From Ascarosepion bandense (lineage: Eukaryota; Mollusca; Cephalopoda; Sepiida; Sepiidae), in NCBI GenBank assembly GCA_037127315.1, contig JBBBDQ010001027.1:4216001-4280000 (forward strand): a stretch of DNA of 64,000 bases, read 5' to 3'. Numbering within the stretch: position 1 is the first letter of the stretch; each line of letters opens with the position of its first letter. Made by a program: the position numbers and the translations under genes. The notes beneath the pieces are model-generated. The model worked only from the letters and a program-made list of their open reading frames with translations, was not told where the DNA came from and ran no database searches. This document shows positions 55,760 through 64,000 of this stretch, piece after piece.

Positions 55760-56071
55760 AAACGGATGTGCATTGTGGTCCAGTGGATATCGGCTCGGAA
55801 CGAGAAATCGGGGAACTGAGTTCGAATTCCAGTTGAATTCCTTGCATTCACTTACGCGCAAATACCCTTGGGAAAGGTATTAATCCGTCTCTTCCTTCCA
55901 GTTATGGGTTAAATAACAGGACAGATTGGGTTCTATAACCTTGTATGGCAACCAGTCTACCGCAGAAAGCAATGGCAACCTACTGCGGGATAATCTTCTG
56001 CCTAGTCAGTCATGCCTCTTTCGAGACATGATCGCCCAAGTGTGTATCGCGCATGGCACTTAACTGACTGA
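55654..56071 (+). mobile_element. U6-SINE-A chimeric retroposon
   Basis: U6 (55654-55759) runs straight into a complete SINE-A (55763-56071: cggatgtgcattgtggtcca, gagttcgaattcc, then acttaactgactga). ctaaagt precedes the U6 part (55649-55655) and follows the SINE (56073-56079), a short target duplication around the whole unit. This fits template switching from SINE RNA to U6 RNA during target-primed reverse transcription. Confidence 0.85.
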
Positions 56072-56150
56072 GCTAAAGTTACATGAATGTTTTAGTTTCT
56101 AAACATATTCAGCACATTGTGACATAAAAAAGAAATTGCTGCCTAAATAC

Positions 56151-56153
<3 letters not shown>

Positions 56154-56198
<45 letters not shown>
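56154..56198. repeat. (TA)n microsatellite
   Basis: About 22 uninterrupted TA units directly left of the long hairpin. Confidence 0.95.
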
Positions 56199-56200
<2 letters not shown>

Positions 56201-56201
<1 letters not shown>

Positions 56202-56535
56202 TTATGTAACAATTGTACATTGCAACATGGAAATTTCTATGTTTCAAGATAGATTCTCATCATCAGGCAATGTTGATGTTAGTTGTGCAGATGATTTACA
56301 TTTAAATGACAAAAACTTTGGTTTGCTGTGTATGTATGTGGGTGTTTCTTGTGGCGAATCAAATTCATTTTGGGACATTAGCCACAAGAAACACCCACAT
56401 ACATACACAGCAAACCAAAGTTTTTGTCATTTAAATGTAAATCATCTGCACAACTAACATCAACATTGCCTGATGATGAGAATCTATCTTGAAACATAGA
56501 AATTTCCATGTAGCAATGTACAATTGATACATAAC
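56201..56535. repeat. Near-perfect 155-bp inverted repeat (long hairpin)
   Basis: Arms 56201-56355 and 56381-56535 are complementary over 155 positions with only two mismatches, around a 25-nt loop (gaatcaaattcattttggga...). The arms hold no tRNA-like box and no long frame. The left side abuts (TA)n and the right side AT-rich sequence (actatataattata). A transcript of either strand would fold into a long double-stranded hairpin. It may be a foldback transposon or an hpRNA source. Confidence 0.95.
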
Positions 56536-56634
56536 TATATAATTATATTATATTAAGCTCTGTAATACTCATTATATTGAGCACTGTTTATAATAAAATA
56601 AATGCCAGAGCACTCAAAATAAAAAAAATAATGA

Positions 56635-56713
56635 ACAGACTGGGATAGATAGATAGATAGATAGATACGAACAGACTTAGATAGATAGATAGATAGATAT
56701 ATACGAACAGACT

Positions 56714-56751
<38 letters not shown>

Positions 56752-56765
56752 TATACGAACAGACT

Positions 56766-56801
<36 letters not shown>

Positions 56802-56811
56802 GAACAGACTG

Positions 56812-56844
<33 letters not shown>

Positions 56845-56907
56845 CGAACAGACATAGATAGATAGATATGTACAGACTGAGATAGATAGATAGATAGATA
56901 GATATAC
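56635..56907. repeat. Compound (GATA)n with repeated 14-bp interruptions
   Basis: Runs of gata, four to nine units each, are separated by gaacagactta or gaacagactga, giving a higher-order repeat of about seven blocks. Frames on the complement read YLSI repeats and are not genes. Confidence 0.95.
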
Positions 56908-57268
56908 ACACACACTTTAGAAAGTCTCCAGACTTTCGAGAGTGTCTAAAAAAGATGTCAGACCTAATTCCTCAGGTTTTGTTCTTTGATTAAGCATTTT
57001 ACATACAATTTCAAGAAAAGCATTCATGACTTTTCATTTTTAATGCAATCTGAGAAAAAAAAATTGACATTCTTCATTTGAGACTGCACATTTTGTTGGC
57101 AGGGAGAAGATTGCAAACAATACAGCAGAAGCCTTTTTGGTTAGGGTTTTAATCCTGCAAACTGCCAGCCATTGTTATTCAGGAAAGATATGCAAATATT
57201 AATAAATAGTTTTTTAGTTTCTGCCAAGTCACAAAGAGAAATATGGAGAGATAGAAAATTAATCTTAC

Positions 57269-57289
57269 CAATCGAGAGTCTGCTGAAGA
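57269..57289 (-). CDS. Candidate 21-nt microexon
   Basis: On the minus strand a branch-point-like ctcaac and the strong pyrimidine tract tatctctctttctcttttacag precede tcttcagcagactctcgattg, followed by the donor gtaagatt. The exon is 21 nt, a multiple of three; in phase 0 it encodes SSADSRL. It is on the same strand as the exon at 22.7 kb. Microexons of this size are common in animal neuronal genes. Support rests on splice signals only. Confidence 0.55.
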
Positions 57290-57544
57290 CTGTAAAAGAG
57301 AAAGAGAGATACAAATGCAAGTTGAGATGACAAATAAAAAGAGAATCGTACATCCAATATGATTTGGAATGAAAAAAATACAAAACAAAAAATCTGAAAA
57401 GTTCTTAAAAATAAAAGTGTCTGTGTATGCATCTTTATATGTGTGCAGAATAAAGTATACTTTTGGGTTTTTTTTTTTAATTTCATTATTTTCCCCCAAG
57501 CAAGGCAATGAAGCCACTATGATAAAAAGAGTTCAGCCAAGTTA

Positions 57545-58552
57545 TTACGTGTTAAGTGTAACAAAGGGAAAAAAAAATGATTGACCAAATCTCAGAGTTA
57601 AATCACATACAAATATTTAATTTACGATAAACACAAAATGATATATATATATATACAAAATTTACAATTTTCTGCATTCAAAACAGAAACATAGAGTTTA
57701 CTTCTGGTAGGTGAAGTGTTACGAAAGGGAAGGAAGGGTCATTATCTTTACCCAGTTTTGTTAGCGAAGTAGTTTAAGTGCTATACTTTTTGGAAATTGT
57801 GGATGTGCATTGTGGTGGAGTGGATATCAGCTTGGAATGAGAAATTGGGGAGCCGAGTTCGAATTCCAGTTGAATTCCTTGCATTCACTTACGCGCAAAT
57901 ACCCTTGGGAAAGGTATTAATCCATTTCTTCCCTCCAGTTATGAGTTAAATAATAGGACAGATTGGGTTCTATAGCCTTGGTCGGCAACCAGTCTACCAC
58001 AGAAAGCAATGGCAACTTCCTGCGGGATAATCTTCTGTCCAGTCAGTCATGTCTCTTTCGAGACATGATCGCCCAAAGCATGTATCGTGCATGGCACTTA
58101 ACTGACTGAAATGTTTATATAAAGAATAACTTTCAGTATGGTCAGTGAAAAGGTCAAGAACATTTATTTACCCTTTTAGTTCCATGAGGTTCTCTTTCAG
58201 GTTTTAGTTGGTCAGCAACTTTTCTTAGAGATTCTTTTAGCTGGATATAAATCCTTGAATCAAAGCTGGAATTGATAATGTCAGCAAATCTTTTTAATAA
58301 CTAACTACTCTCTTCCCAAAACCTATTTTTATAGGGGCTAACACCTAATTTGCATATTTCTAGAACATTTCGAATACTCTCGATTTTACTTGAACATTCT
58401 ACAATCTTCTAAAACGTTCTATTCCTAATTTCTTTATTTCACAACTACTTCATGAACTAAAACTTTTTTGTAATAACAAACAGGACTCAATAAAATATCT
58501 TATTATAACTTTTTAGACATTATCAATATTATTTTTTATAAATGCATCCTTG
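57545..58552 (-). repeat. LTR-like dispersed repeat (copy 2), split by SINE-A
   Basis: The minus strand matches the 30580-31281 repeat along its whole length, including aggatgcatttata at 58552 and cacttaacacgtaa at 57548, and keeps the TATA-like cctataaaaataggttttgg near 58330. SINE-A at 57801-58109 interrupts it, with gaaattgt before and gaaatgt after, an imperfect target duplication. Confidence 0.6.
57801..58109 (+). mobile_element. SINE-A, full length
   Basis: ggatgtgcattgtggtggag (A box region), gccgagttcgaattccagtt (B box), then the middle and the 3' end ttaactgactga. The 3' part holds the stem catgtctc/gagacatg. Confidence 0.88.
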
Positions 58553-58810
58553 TCTCAAAAGAGACATGACTGACTGGGCAGAAGATCTTTCCATAGTCAG
58601 TTGCTATTACTTTCTGTGGTAGACTGGTTGCCAACCAAAGCTATAAAACTCAATCTGTTTGCTATTTAACCCATAACTGAAAGTAGAAGTGATGGATTAG
58701 TACCTTTCCCAGGGGTATTTGCGCGTAAGTGAATGCAACAAATTCAAGCGGGATTTGAACTTGGCTTTCCAATTTTACATTCCAAGCCACTATCCACTGC
58801 ACTATTAAGG
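58553..58810 (-). mobile_element. SINE-A, 3'-truncated
   Basis: tgtctcaaaagagacatgac through acaaattcaagcgggatttg to gccactatccactgcacta reads as SINE-A on the minus strand. It borders the LTR-like repeat. Confidence 0.8.
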
Positions 58811-58849
58811 AAATCAAACAATGAAAGAACAGGAATTACAAAAACAGAA

Positions 58850-59150
58850 GATAATAACACGTCATTTAAATTTTGGAAGGCCAAATTTAACTAGAAAAGA
58901 CGATTCCGGAAGAGAGTTTCACAAGTCAAAAGTGCAAAGGAAGAAGCTCTTAGTATAGAACTAATATATCTCTTCAGAATGTTGGCTATCATAGTGTTAT
59001 GAGACCTACCCATTTTGGACTATAATGAACTCTTCCTATGATTATGAATACCAGGAAAATATGCCTCTCAAGGTGGAGTTGAGTTGGGTTGAGTCACCCT
59101 GGTCTAATACCTGGCAGTCCGACTGACATGTAACACTTTATATTTGTTCT
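58850..59150 (-). mobile_element. LINE-B-like C-terminal fragment (decayed)
   Basis: The minus strand shows LWNSLPESSF-type sequence (58900-58930) and the polar KCHxxFYTKSFFLCTF-like stretch, matching the third LINE-B subfamily of 40.3 kb. Confidence 0.45.
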
Positions 59151-59270
59151 CTTGTTAAATATATATGCTTCACTAATACCTGAGTTAGTATTTTTCTTCC
59201 AAACCTATCCTGGGTCCACAATACATAGCTTTCCACAAATTCCTGTCTTTTGTAGCTCTTATAAATCTTT

Positions 59271-59555
59271 CGGATGTGTGTTGTGGTGCAGTGGATGAGA
59301 AATCAGGGAGCCGAGTTCAAATTCCAGTGGAATTCCTTGCGTTCACTTACGCACAAATACCCTTGGGAAACGTATTAATCCGTCACTTCCTTCCAGTTAG
59401 GAGTTAAATAGCAGGACAGATTGGGTTCTATAGCCTTGGATGGCAACCAGTCTACCGCAGAAAACAATGGCAACCTACTACGAGATAATCTTCTGCCCAG
59501 ACAGTCATGTTTCTTTTGAGACATGATCACCCAAGCATGTATCACTTAACTGACT
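59271..59555 (+). mobile_element. SINE-A with deletion in the tRNA-like head
   Basis: cggatgtgtgttgtggtgca, then gtggatgagaaatcagggag: about 14 bases between A and B boxes are missing. The rest is intact to acttaactgacta. It lies within an RTE-like tail (tagctcttataaatctttc, aaccttttcctaaac). Confidence 0.8.
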
Positions 59556-59569
59556 AAATAAACCTTTTC

Positions 59570-60190
59570 CTAAACATTGTTCTGCCATCCATTTACTAAT
59601 TATGCATTTGTTAACATACATACCACCGTCTTGGGGGACCTATGATGTGACGAACAATAACTGGAACAAATGATTAATGTTGCAACCACCAGGATGAAAA
59701 TTAAACTGCTAGGAATTCAGACGAAGGCTACAATCATGATGCCAGACTGCTATCCATGAGGACGACAACGAAAATCAAATCTTCTACAAATTCGCTGTTT
59801 CTCACAATGACTGTAACGGCAATTATACCCAAAACTCCTGGGATGATGATTAAAACTTTTCAACTCAATTTTCACTTTTGTCGGGGACCACTCAACATGA
59901 CATCTTCACACAAACACTTCAAATAGTTTGCCACTTGATCCGACTTTCACTAGGGACAGTTTTCACTTTTTGTCTTCCAGTGCAAAATTTCTAAATCTGG
60001 AGCATAACATTTTTTAATCCCTGTAGACAAAATAAAAATCCCAAATCCAAACATATTCTCTTTTTACACCATTTGACATCCCCGAACAATACACTTTTAA
60101 ACCAACATCTGTGTTGCTAAGCACAAATACACTTCATTGTAATAAATTCAGACTTCCCAAAAATATTGTACCAACAATATTTTCATCTGG
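59570..60190. other. Unassigned stretch
   Basis: More GC-balanced than the flanks but with frequent stops on both strands; no repeat recognised. Confidence 0.35.
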
Positions 60191-60194
60191 TACT

Positions 60195-60545
60195 TTTGTT
60201 TTAAATCTGTCCTGTGAGTATCAAATTTTCCAAGCTTTCTTTCCTCATTATATGCCCTAAAAATGTTAACTGCCTGTTTCTGATTTTAAGTATAAGTGTC
60301 CTTTTTGTTTCCATTTTCTCTAACAACATTTCTCTTACTTTATGTCATCTCTGAGAAGATTGTCCAGCATTCACTGCCATAAAGGAGAACTGATATTACA
60401 TTATAGTTCAGTACTCTTTTCTTTGTTTCTATCAAATTTTTTCTATTTCTTAATACACTGCTTAGCTTTCAGAAGTCATACCTTCCATCCTCACACTTCT
60501 AAGGTATTTAAATTGTCATACTTCTTGATTTTAAAATTACTGTTC
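60195..60545 (-). mobile_element. RTE-like LINE fragment (decayed)
   Basis: The complement carries LGSVITE-like and QYYGSECW/NSLLYGSECWTI-like text around 60360-60400 and tail words (ctgtcctgtgagtatcaaat), matching the minus-strand RTE copies at 48 and 54 kb. Confidence 0.55.
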
Positions 60546-60839
60546 ACATTTATACCTGGAGTATAAGACAACCCCCTATTCTAGGGTAGAATTTTTAAGG
60601 TTAAAAGGTCTCTTTGTACACAGACATAAACAGTAATGAAGGCAAGAAAGTAAAAAGCAGGTAACCTACTCATGAGCATGTATAAGGGGACAAATATTGC
60701 TTACAGTTATAAAAGATAGGAAGATGTGAGTGACCATGACCGTCCACATCATGAAAGGACATACAAAAGAGGAGTAGGTGGTGGGATGTGAAGATTGTAA
60801 TAAATGCTAAATCGACCAGATTAAACTTCTTTCTCTGAG

Positions 60840-61090
60840 TTCTTCCACTCAGCTCAAAGCAAATAGTGTAATCATGTCTGAATAATTAATTCCATCCGAT
60901 CGTTGTGGCTCTGTAGACAAAACAGCAGCAGTGCGACTGCCAAAGAATACCAGACGTACAGACACAGACCCACACAGATTGGCCAGATGATGATGACAAG
61001 GCAACAAAAGCCAGACATCAAGTGAAGCATCATGTCTAAGGAGAGAAATCAATAAAGACACCTGTCACAAACAGACAGGTGTCTGCCTGT
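60840..61090. other. Unique, GC-richer patch with splice-like edges on both strands
   Basis: On the plus strand a strong acceptor-like ttctttctctgagttcttccactcag at 60840 leads to LKANSVIMSE and a stop, with aataaa at 61051-61056: a possible last exon. On the minus strand gatttctctccttag at about 61040 leads to a hydrophobic frame (CCLVIIIWPICVGLCLYVWY). A perfect 10-bp hairpin (gacacctgtc/gacaggtgtc) lies at 61057-61083. Neither reading is secure. Confidence 0.3.
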
Positions 61091-61194
61091 ATGCAGTGGA
61101 CGATAAATGCTTTTCATTGATTGGCGGCTTTGGATAAATGATTTGGATAATTCAGACGTGACTAACCAAGAAATCCCTATTGGTGTGTGTGTGT

Positions 61195-61689
61195 GTGGGT
61201 ATATATATTGATTGTTTAATTACTTAGTTTCTGGTCATAATAAGATTAAACCAGTGCACATTTGTATTAAAAAGTGTTCAATACAATTATATTGTAGAAC
61301 TTTTGAATATTTTCCATTTGTAAATGAGTTTTTACGCAGCCTAGGTTTCTACCATGAGTGGTGTCTTCAGGCAATTTGCAAAAACTGATTTTACCGTTTA
61401 CCATTTTTTTTTTTAAGAATGCTCACATAACAGTGTTTTTTTTTTAACGCTCACAAGGCAAGGAATTTTTGAATGCACAATTTTTAAAATTACAAGGAAT
61501 TATGGCATTTTCATCTATGGTTGTATGATCCTAAGAGGTATTTTTTAGTATGGTTACATTTAGTCATAATTTCCGTTCTTTCATTCAATAATTCATTTTT
61601 GTTTGGGAATAGCTTCAGTTATTGCAAATCGCCTGAAGACACCACTCACGGTAGAAACCTAGGTCGCAAAATAACTTGTTTACAAATGG

Positions 61690-61724
<35 letters not shown>

Positions 61725-61725
61725 A
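61195..61725. repeat. Foldback element with about 75-bp inverted ends, in TA-rich flanks
   Basis: ccatttgtaaatgagttttt and cctaggtttctaccatgagt, tggtgtcttcaggcaatttg (61310-61385) recur inverted at 61612-61690. The left 110 bp match 19.87-19.98 kb. (TA)n lies at 61202-61208 and 61694-61722. Confidence 0.75.
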
Positions 61726-61924
61726 TTATACTACAAAACACAACTCAAGTAAGAGATAACAAAAAGACAAAATTTATTAAGAGTTACAAAGGACAGGAAA
61801 TTGTGGAGAGCCATGATCACTAATGTTTTGAAAATGGTTACAAGGAGAAGAACATTTGTGCTTTTTCCAACAAGAGTTTGAATTTCATTCTTAGACATCT
61901 CACAACTCATAAAAAATCATATAT

Positions 61925-62059
61925 ATAAGTATGAATCTAACCTAGAGCCAACGGGCCTACCCAGGTTTCACCTAATGGATCGTCAGGGCAAGTTGCCCTG
62001 ACAATCTGTTAGGTGAAACCTAGATAGGTCCATTGGCTCTAGGTTAGATTCATACTTAT
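61925..62059. repeat. 67-bp-arm palindrome with 1-nt centre
   Basis: Arms 61925-61991 and 61993-62059 are complementary with seven differences, all transitions. The centre is gtcagggcaagttgccctgac. Each arm contains a ctgac...gtgaaacc block resembling a hammerhead core but without a flush helix I. Confidence 0.9.
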
Positions 62060-62234
62060 TTGTTTGCTCTGCTATTGTACTGAGCACTTTACGTGTTAGG
62101 GTTCTCGTCTCGGGTTTTTTTCTTGCGACAAGTACCTTGACTTATGTTCAAGTACTTAGTTTGTTTCTTTTCTTGTTTCCATTTTTTTTCCCCACCGCGT
62201 TTATACTCGGTGGGTTTTTCGAGACGGGTTTAAA

Positions 62235-62480
62235 AATAAATTTATTGTTACATTATAGTCATCAGCAGACAGATCTGTTTCACTGTATCACAGCTCATCA
62301 GTACAGTTAGACATCCGATTGCTTTTTACTCAAGATTGAAACCCGACCAAATTAGTGTCAGTCAGCGATTCTACCTCTGAGCTATGGGCGCTCAGTAGAA
62401 GGAGGCACACTTTTAGCGTGTGATATATCATGTATACATATGCCAGTAGTTAGAGTGTTCTAATTCATTACTGAATGAAC
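62235..62480 (-). mobile_element. HHR-SINE copy 2: tRNA-derived unit with hammerhead fold
   Basis: On the minus strand tagctcagaggtagaatcgc (A box, complement of 62365-62384) and gggtttcaatc (B box, complement of 62334-62344) precede a hammerhead fold at 62313-62258. About 90 bp upstream is shared with copy 1 at 16.4 kb. It lies just downstream of Penelope-like endonuclease remains in the same orientation. Confidence 0.72.
62258..62313 (-). ncRNA. Hammerhead ribozyme fold, type I, intact core
   Basis: On the minus strand: CTGATGA (62301-62295), helix II gctgt/acagt with gat loop (62294-62282), GAAA (62281-62278), helix III acag/ctgt around at (62278-62269), H17 = C at 62268 in a GTC triplet, then helix I: ctgta (62306-62302) against tgctg (62267-62263), a small internal loop, and gtc against gac. 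All core nucleotides of the hammerhead consensus are present. Helix I has one mismatch and one wobble. Confidence 0.75.
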
Positions 62481-62829
62481 GATGTGTAGATGCTAGAGTA
62501 GCTACTGTTTTTTCAAGATAATAGTTTTCATTAAAATTGACAGACAAGATATTATCATTAAGTTTTTTATATCATTTTTCATGCATTCATATGACTCTCT
62601 TTTTAGAACTCAAATTACATGAGAATTGTTCAAAGGTTTTGTTTTTGGGGGGGGCGCTTTTAGCTATACTTTTAGCCATTATCAACAGTTTTTTTTTACT
62701 TGTAAATAAACATGTGTAAAGTTTATGTATATAGAGTCTTGTGTATGTTAAATTCTAAATACGGTAAGCACATTGTTACCATGTAACTGATGTTATTAAG
62801 TGTAAGATTTCTATTTTTTGTTAGTAATA

Positions 62830-63272
62830 CAAAATTGTTTTTAATCTTCTTTTGCATGTGGATGATGCTATTACGTATGTATTATCAACGAGGATATCAT
62901 GAATAGGTCCTGAGAGATCTTGATGGGTGTTAAAATGAGATCAGATGGAACTATTGTAGAAAAGGTGCAATGTCAATCTTCTTGTCAATTTTGTGGTGGT
63001 GTGGCCAGTGTAAATGTTTACAAATTTGGATTGTTGAGGAACACAGTTCTTCAAAAGACATGAATTCATAAATGACACTGGTTCTATGCAGTTTCGATAT
63101 TGACAATGAGTTTGGCAGTTTTGAATTTTTGTAGTAGATAATTTAATTTCCTTGCTTAAGGTATTGCATAATTTCATTTGATGTTACGAAGTGAATATTT
63201 GTCTTTTTTGTGATGGATGTGGCTCAGTAGAACTTCTGCAAATTTTTGTTTGTCTGTTGTATATTGCATTTG
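62830..63272 (-). mobile_element. Penelope-like element, GIY-YIG endonuclease region (decayed)
   Basis: The minus strand reads MNSCLLKNCVPQQSKFVNIY followed by TGHTTTKLTRRLTLHL (63060-62960), a form of the YIG...GHTTTxLxxRL signature of the Penelope endonuclease. In a shifted frame QDLSGPIHDILVDNTYVIA and SSTCKRRLKTILYY follow (62920-62830). The first Tyr-Ile-Gly is altered to YTG. Two frameshifts. Confidence 0.65.
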
Positions 63273-63278
63273 TATATT

Positions 63279-64000
63279 GGATGTGCATTGTGGTGCAGTG
63301 GATATTGTCTCAGAATGAGAAATTGGAGAGCAGAGTTCAAATTTCAGTTGAGTTTGTTGCATTCACTTATGCACAAATACTCTTGGGAAATGTATTAATC
63401 CATTGCTTCTCCCCAGCTATAGGTTAGACAGTAGGGAAGATTGGATTCTATAGCCTTGATTGGCAACCAGTACTACTAAAGATAGTAATAGAAACCTAAT
63501 GCAAGAAAATCTTCTGAACATTCAGTCATGTTTCTTTTGAGACATGATCGCCCAAGTGTGTATTATGTCTGGTACTTAACTGACTGACTGAATATAATAA
63601 AAACATGATTAAGGCTTCTACTGAGCATAAGGTGGGGGATCAGTTTTCTATTGTTATGAAGTAATAAACTGATCCCCCACTAATTATTACTAAATAATAT
63701 AATACATATCTTCCGCTCTAGCTATGAGTCAAATAACAGGACAGATTGGGTTCTATAGCCTTGTTTAGCAACCAGTCTACCACAAAGTAATGGCATAATG
63801 GCAACCTACTGAGGGATAATCTTATGCCCAGTCAGTCATGTCTCTTTCGAGACATGATTGCCCAAAGCGTGTATCACATGGGAACTTAACTGACTGACTG
63901 AATATAATAGTTGAAAACATGATTAAGGCTTCTACTAGTCATAAAGTGGGGGATCGGTTTTATATTGTCATGAAGTAATAAACTGATCCCCCACTATTTA
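63279..64000 (+). mobile_element. SINE-A array: SINE, hairpin-half-SINE, next hairpin (runs off window)
   Basis: Full SINE-A 63279-63591 is followed by a unit at 63592-63901 in which the palindrome 63632-63680 (gtgggggatcagtttt/aaactgatcccccac) replaces the SINE 5' half, then by another unit start at 63902 with palindrome 63945-63995. It has the same composition as the arrays at 3.9 and 21.7 kb and inserts next to the Penelope remnant. Confidence 0.82.

Noticed and set aside
56553..56915. Tyr/Leu/Ser/Ile-rich frames
   Set aside because: Shadows of the GATA microsatellite.
63279..63591. True tRNA genes in the SINE heads
   Set aside because: A and B boxes are present, but no cloverleaf with proper acceptor stem and anticodon arm is kept, and copies share long SINE bodies.

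Overview
This is eukaryotic, AT-rich, intron/intergenic-type DNA with no complete host gene. It is built almost entirely of nested retroelements, SINEs, small DNA transposons, minisatellites and hairpins. The mix points to a lophotrochozoan animal, most likely a cephalopod mollusc: many tRNA-derived SINEs, RTE-like and jockey/CR1-like LINEs, an RNase H-bearing LINE, Penelope-like elements, Tc1/mariner and hAT derivatives, and long (TA)n and (GATA)n tracts. The taxon is an inference from repeat style, not from a marker gene. Family labels used below (LINE-A, LINE-B, SINE-A, SINE-C, SINE-D, 5S-SINE, HHR-SINE) are local names.

Layout. 0.15-8 kb: decayed minus-strand LINE-A (ORF2 endonuclease/RT/RNase H at 0.2-3.5 kb, zinc-knuckle ORF1 at 6.9-8 kb), broken by a LINE-B piece, a SINE-A array and an RTE-like LINE. 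9.5-14.8 kb: LINE-B, a polypurine tract, a 5S-SINE with exact target duplication, a 15-bp minisatellite of about 60 copies and a tandem triplication. 15-19 kb: RTE piece, then Penelope-like RT fragments enclosing a LINE-B end and a tRNA-derived unit that carries a hammerhead ribozyme fold; then a LINE-B copy with tandem 3' ends, cut by a second 5S-SINE. 19-24.7 kb: foldback repeats, a Helitron-like repeat, a SINE-A array, a convincing short host exon (22729-22790, minus) and a 36-bp satellite. 25.1-28.65 kb: a 3-kb degenerate T/C-rich minisatellite holding a third 5S-SINE. 28.7-34.8 kb: several LINE-B copies in both orientations and a 700-bp LTR-like repeat. 35-46.9 kb: two hAT-type elements with 8-bp target duplications, a degenerate minisatellite, SINE-D copies and a mariner derivative. 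47-55 kb: RTE-derived tandem repeats, a head-to-head SINE-C pair and an almost complete Tc1 element with IR/DR ends. 55-64 kb: a U6 snRNA-SINE chimera, a 335-bp near-perfect hairpin, a candidate 21-nt microexon (57269-57289, minus), a second LTR-like copy, an inverted-repeat foldback, a second and better preserved hammerhead unit, a Penelope endonuclease fragment and another SINE-A array.

The two best exon candidates lie on the same strand 34 kb apart. Much of the window may therefore be intron of one large minus-strand gene, with repeats accumulated inside. Functionally the most interesting material is RNA-based: hammerhead folds in a tRNA-derived repeat next to Penelope elements, chimeric 5S-tRNA SINEs whose tail matches the 3' end of the local RNase H LINE, a U6-SINE template-switch product, and long hairpins able to fold as double-stranded RNA.
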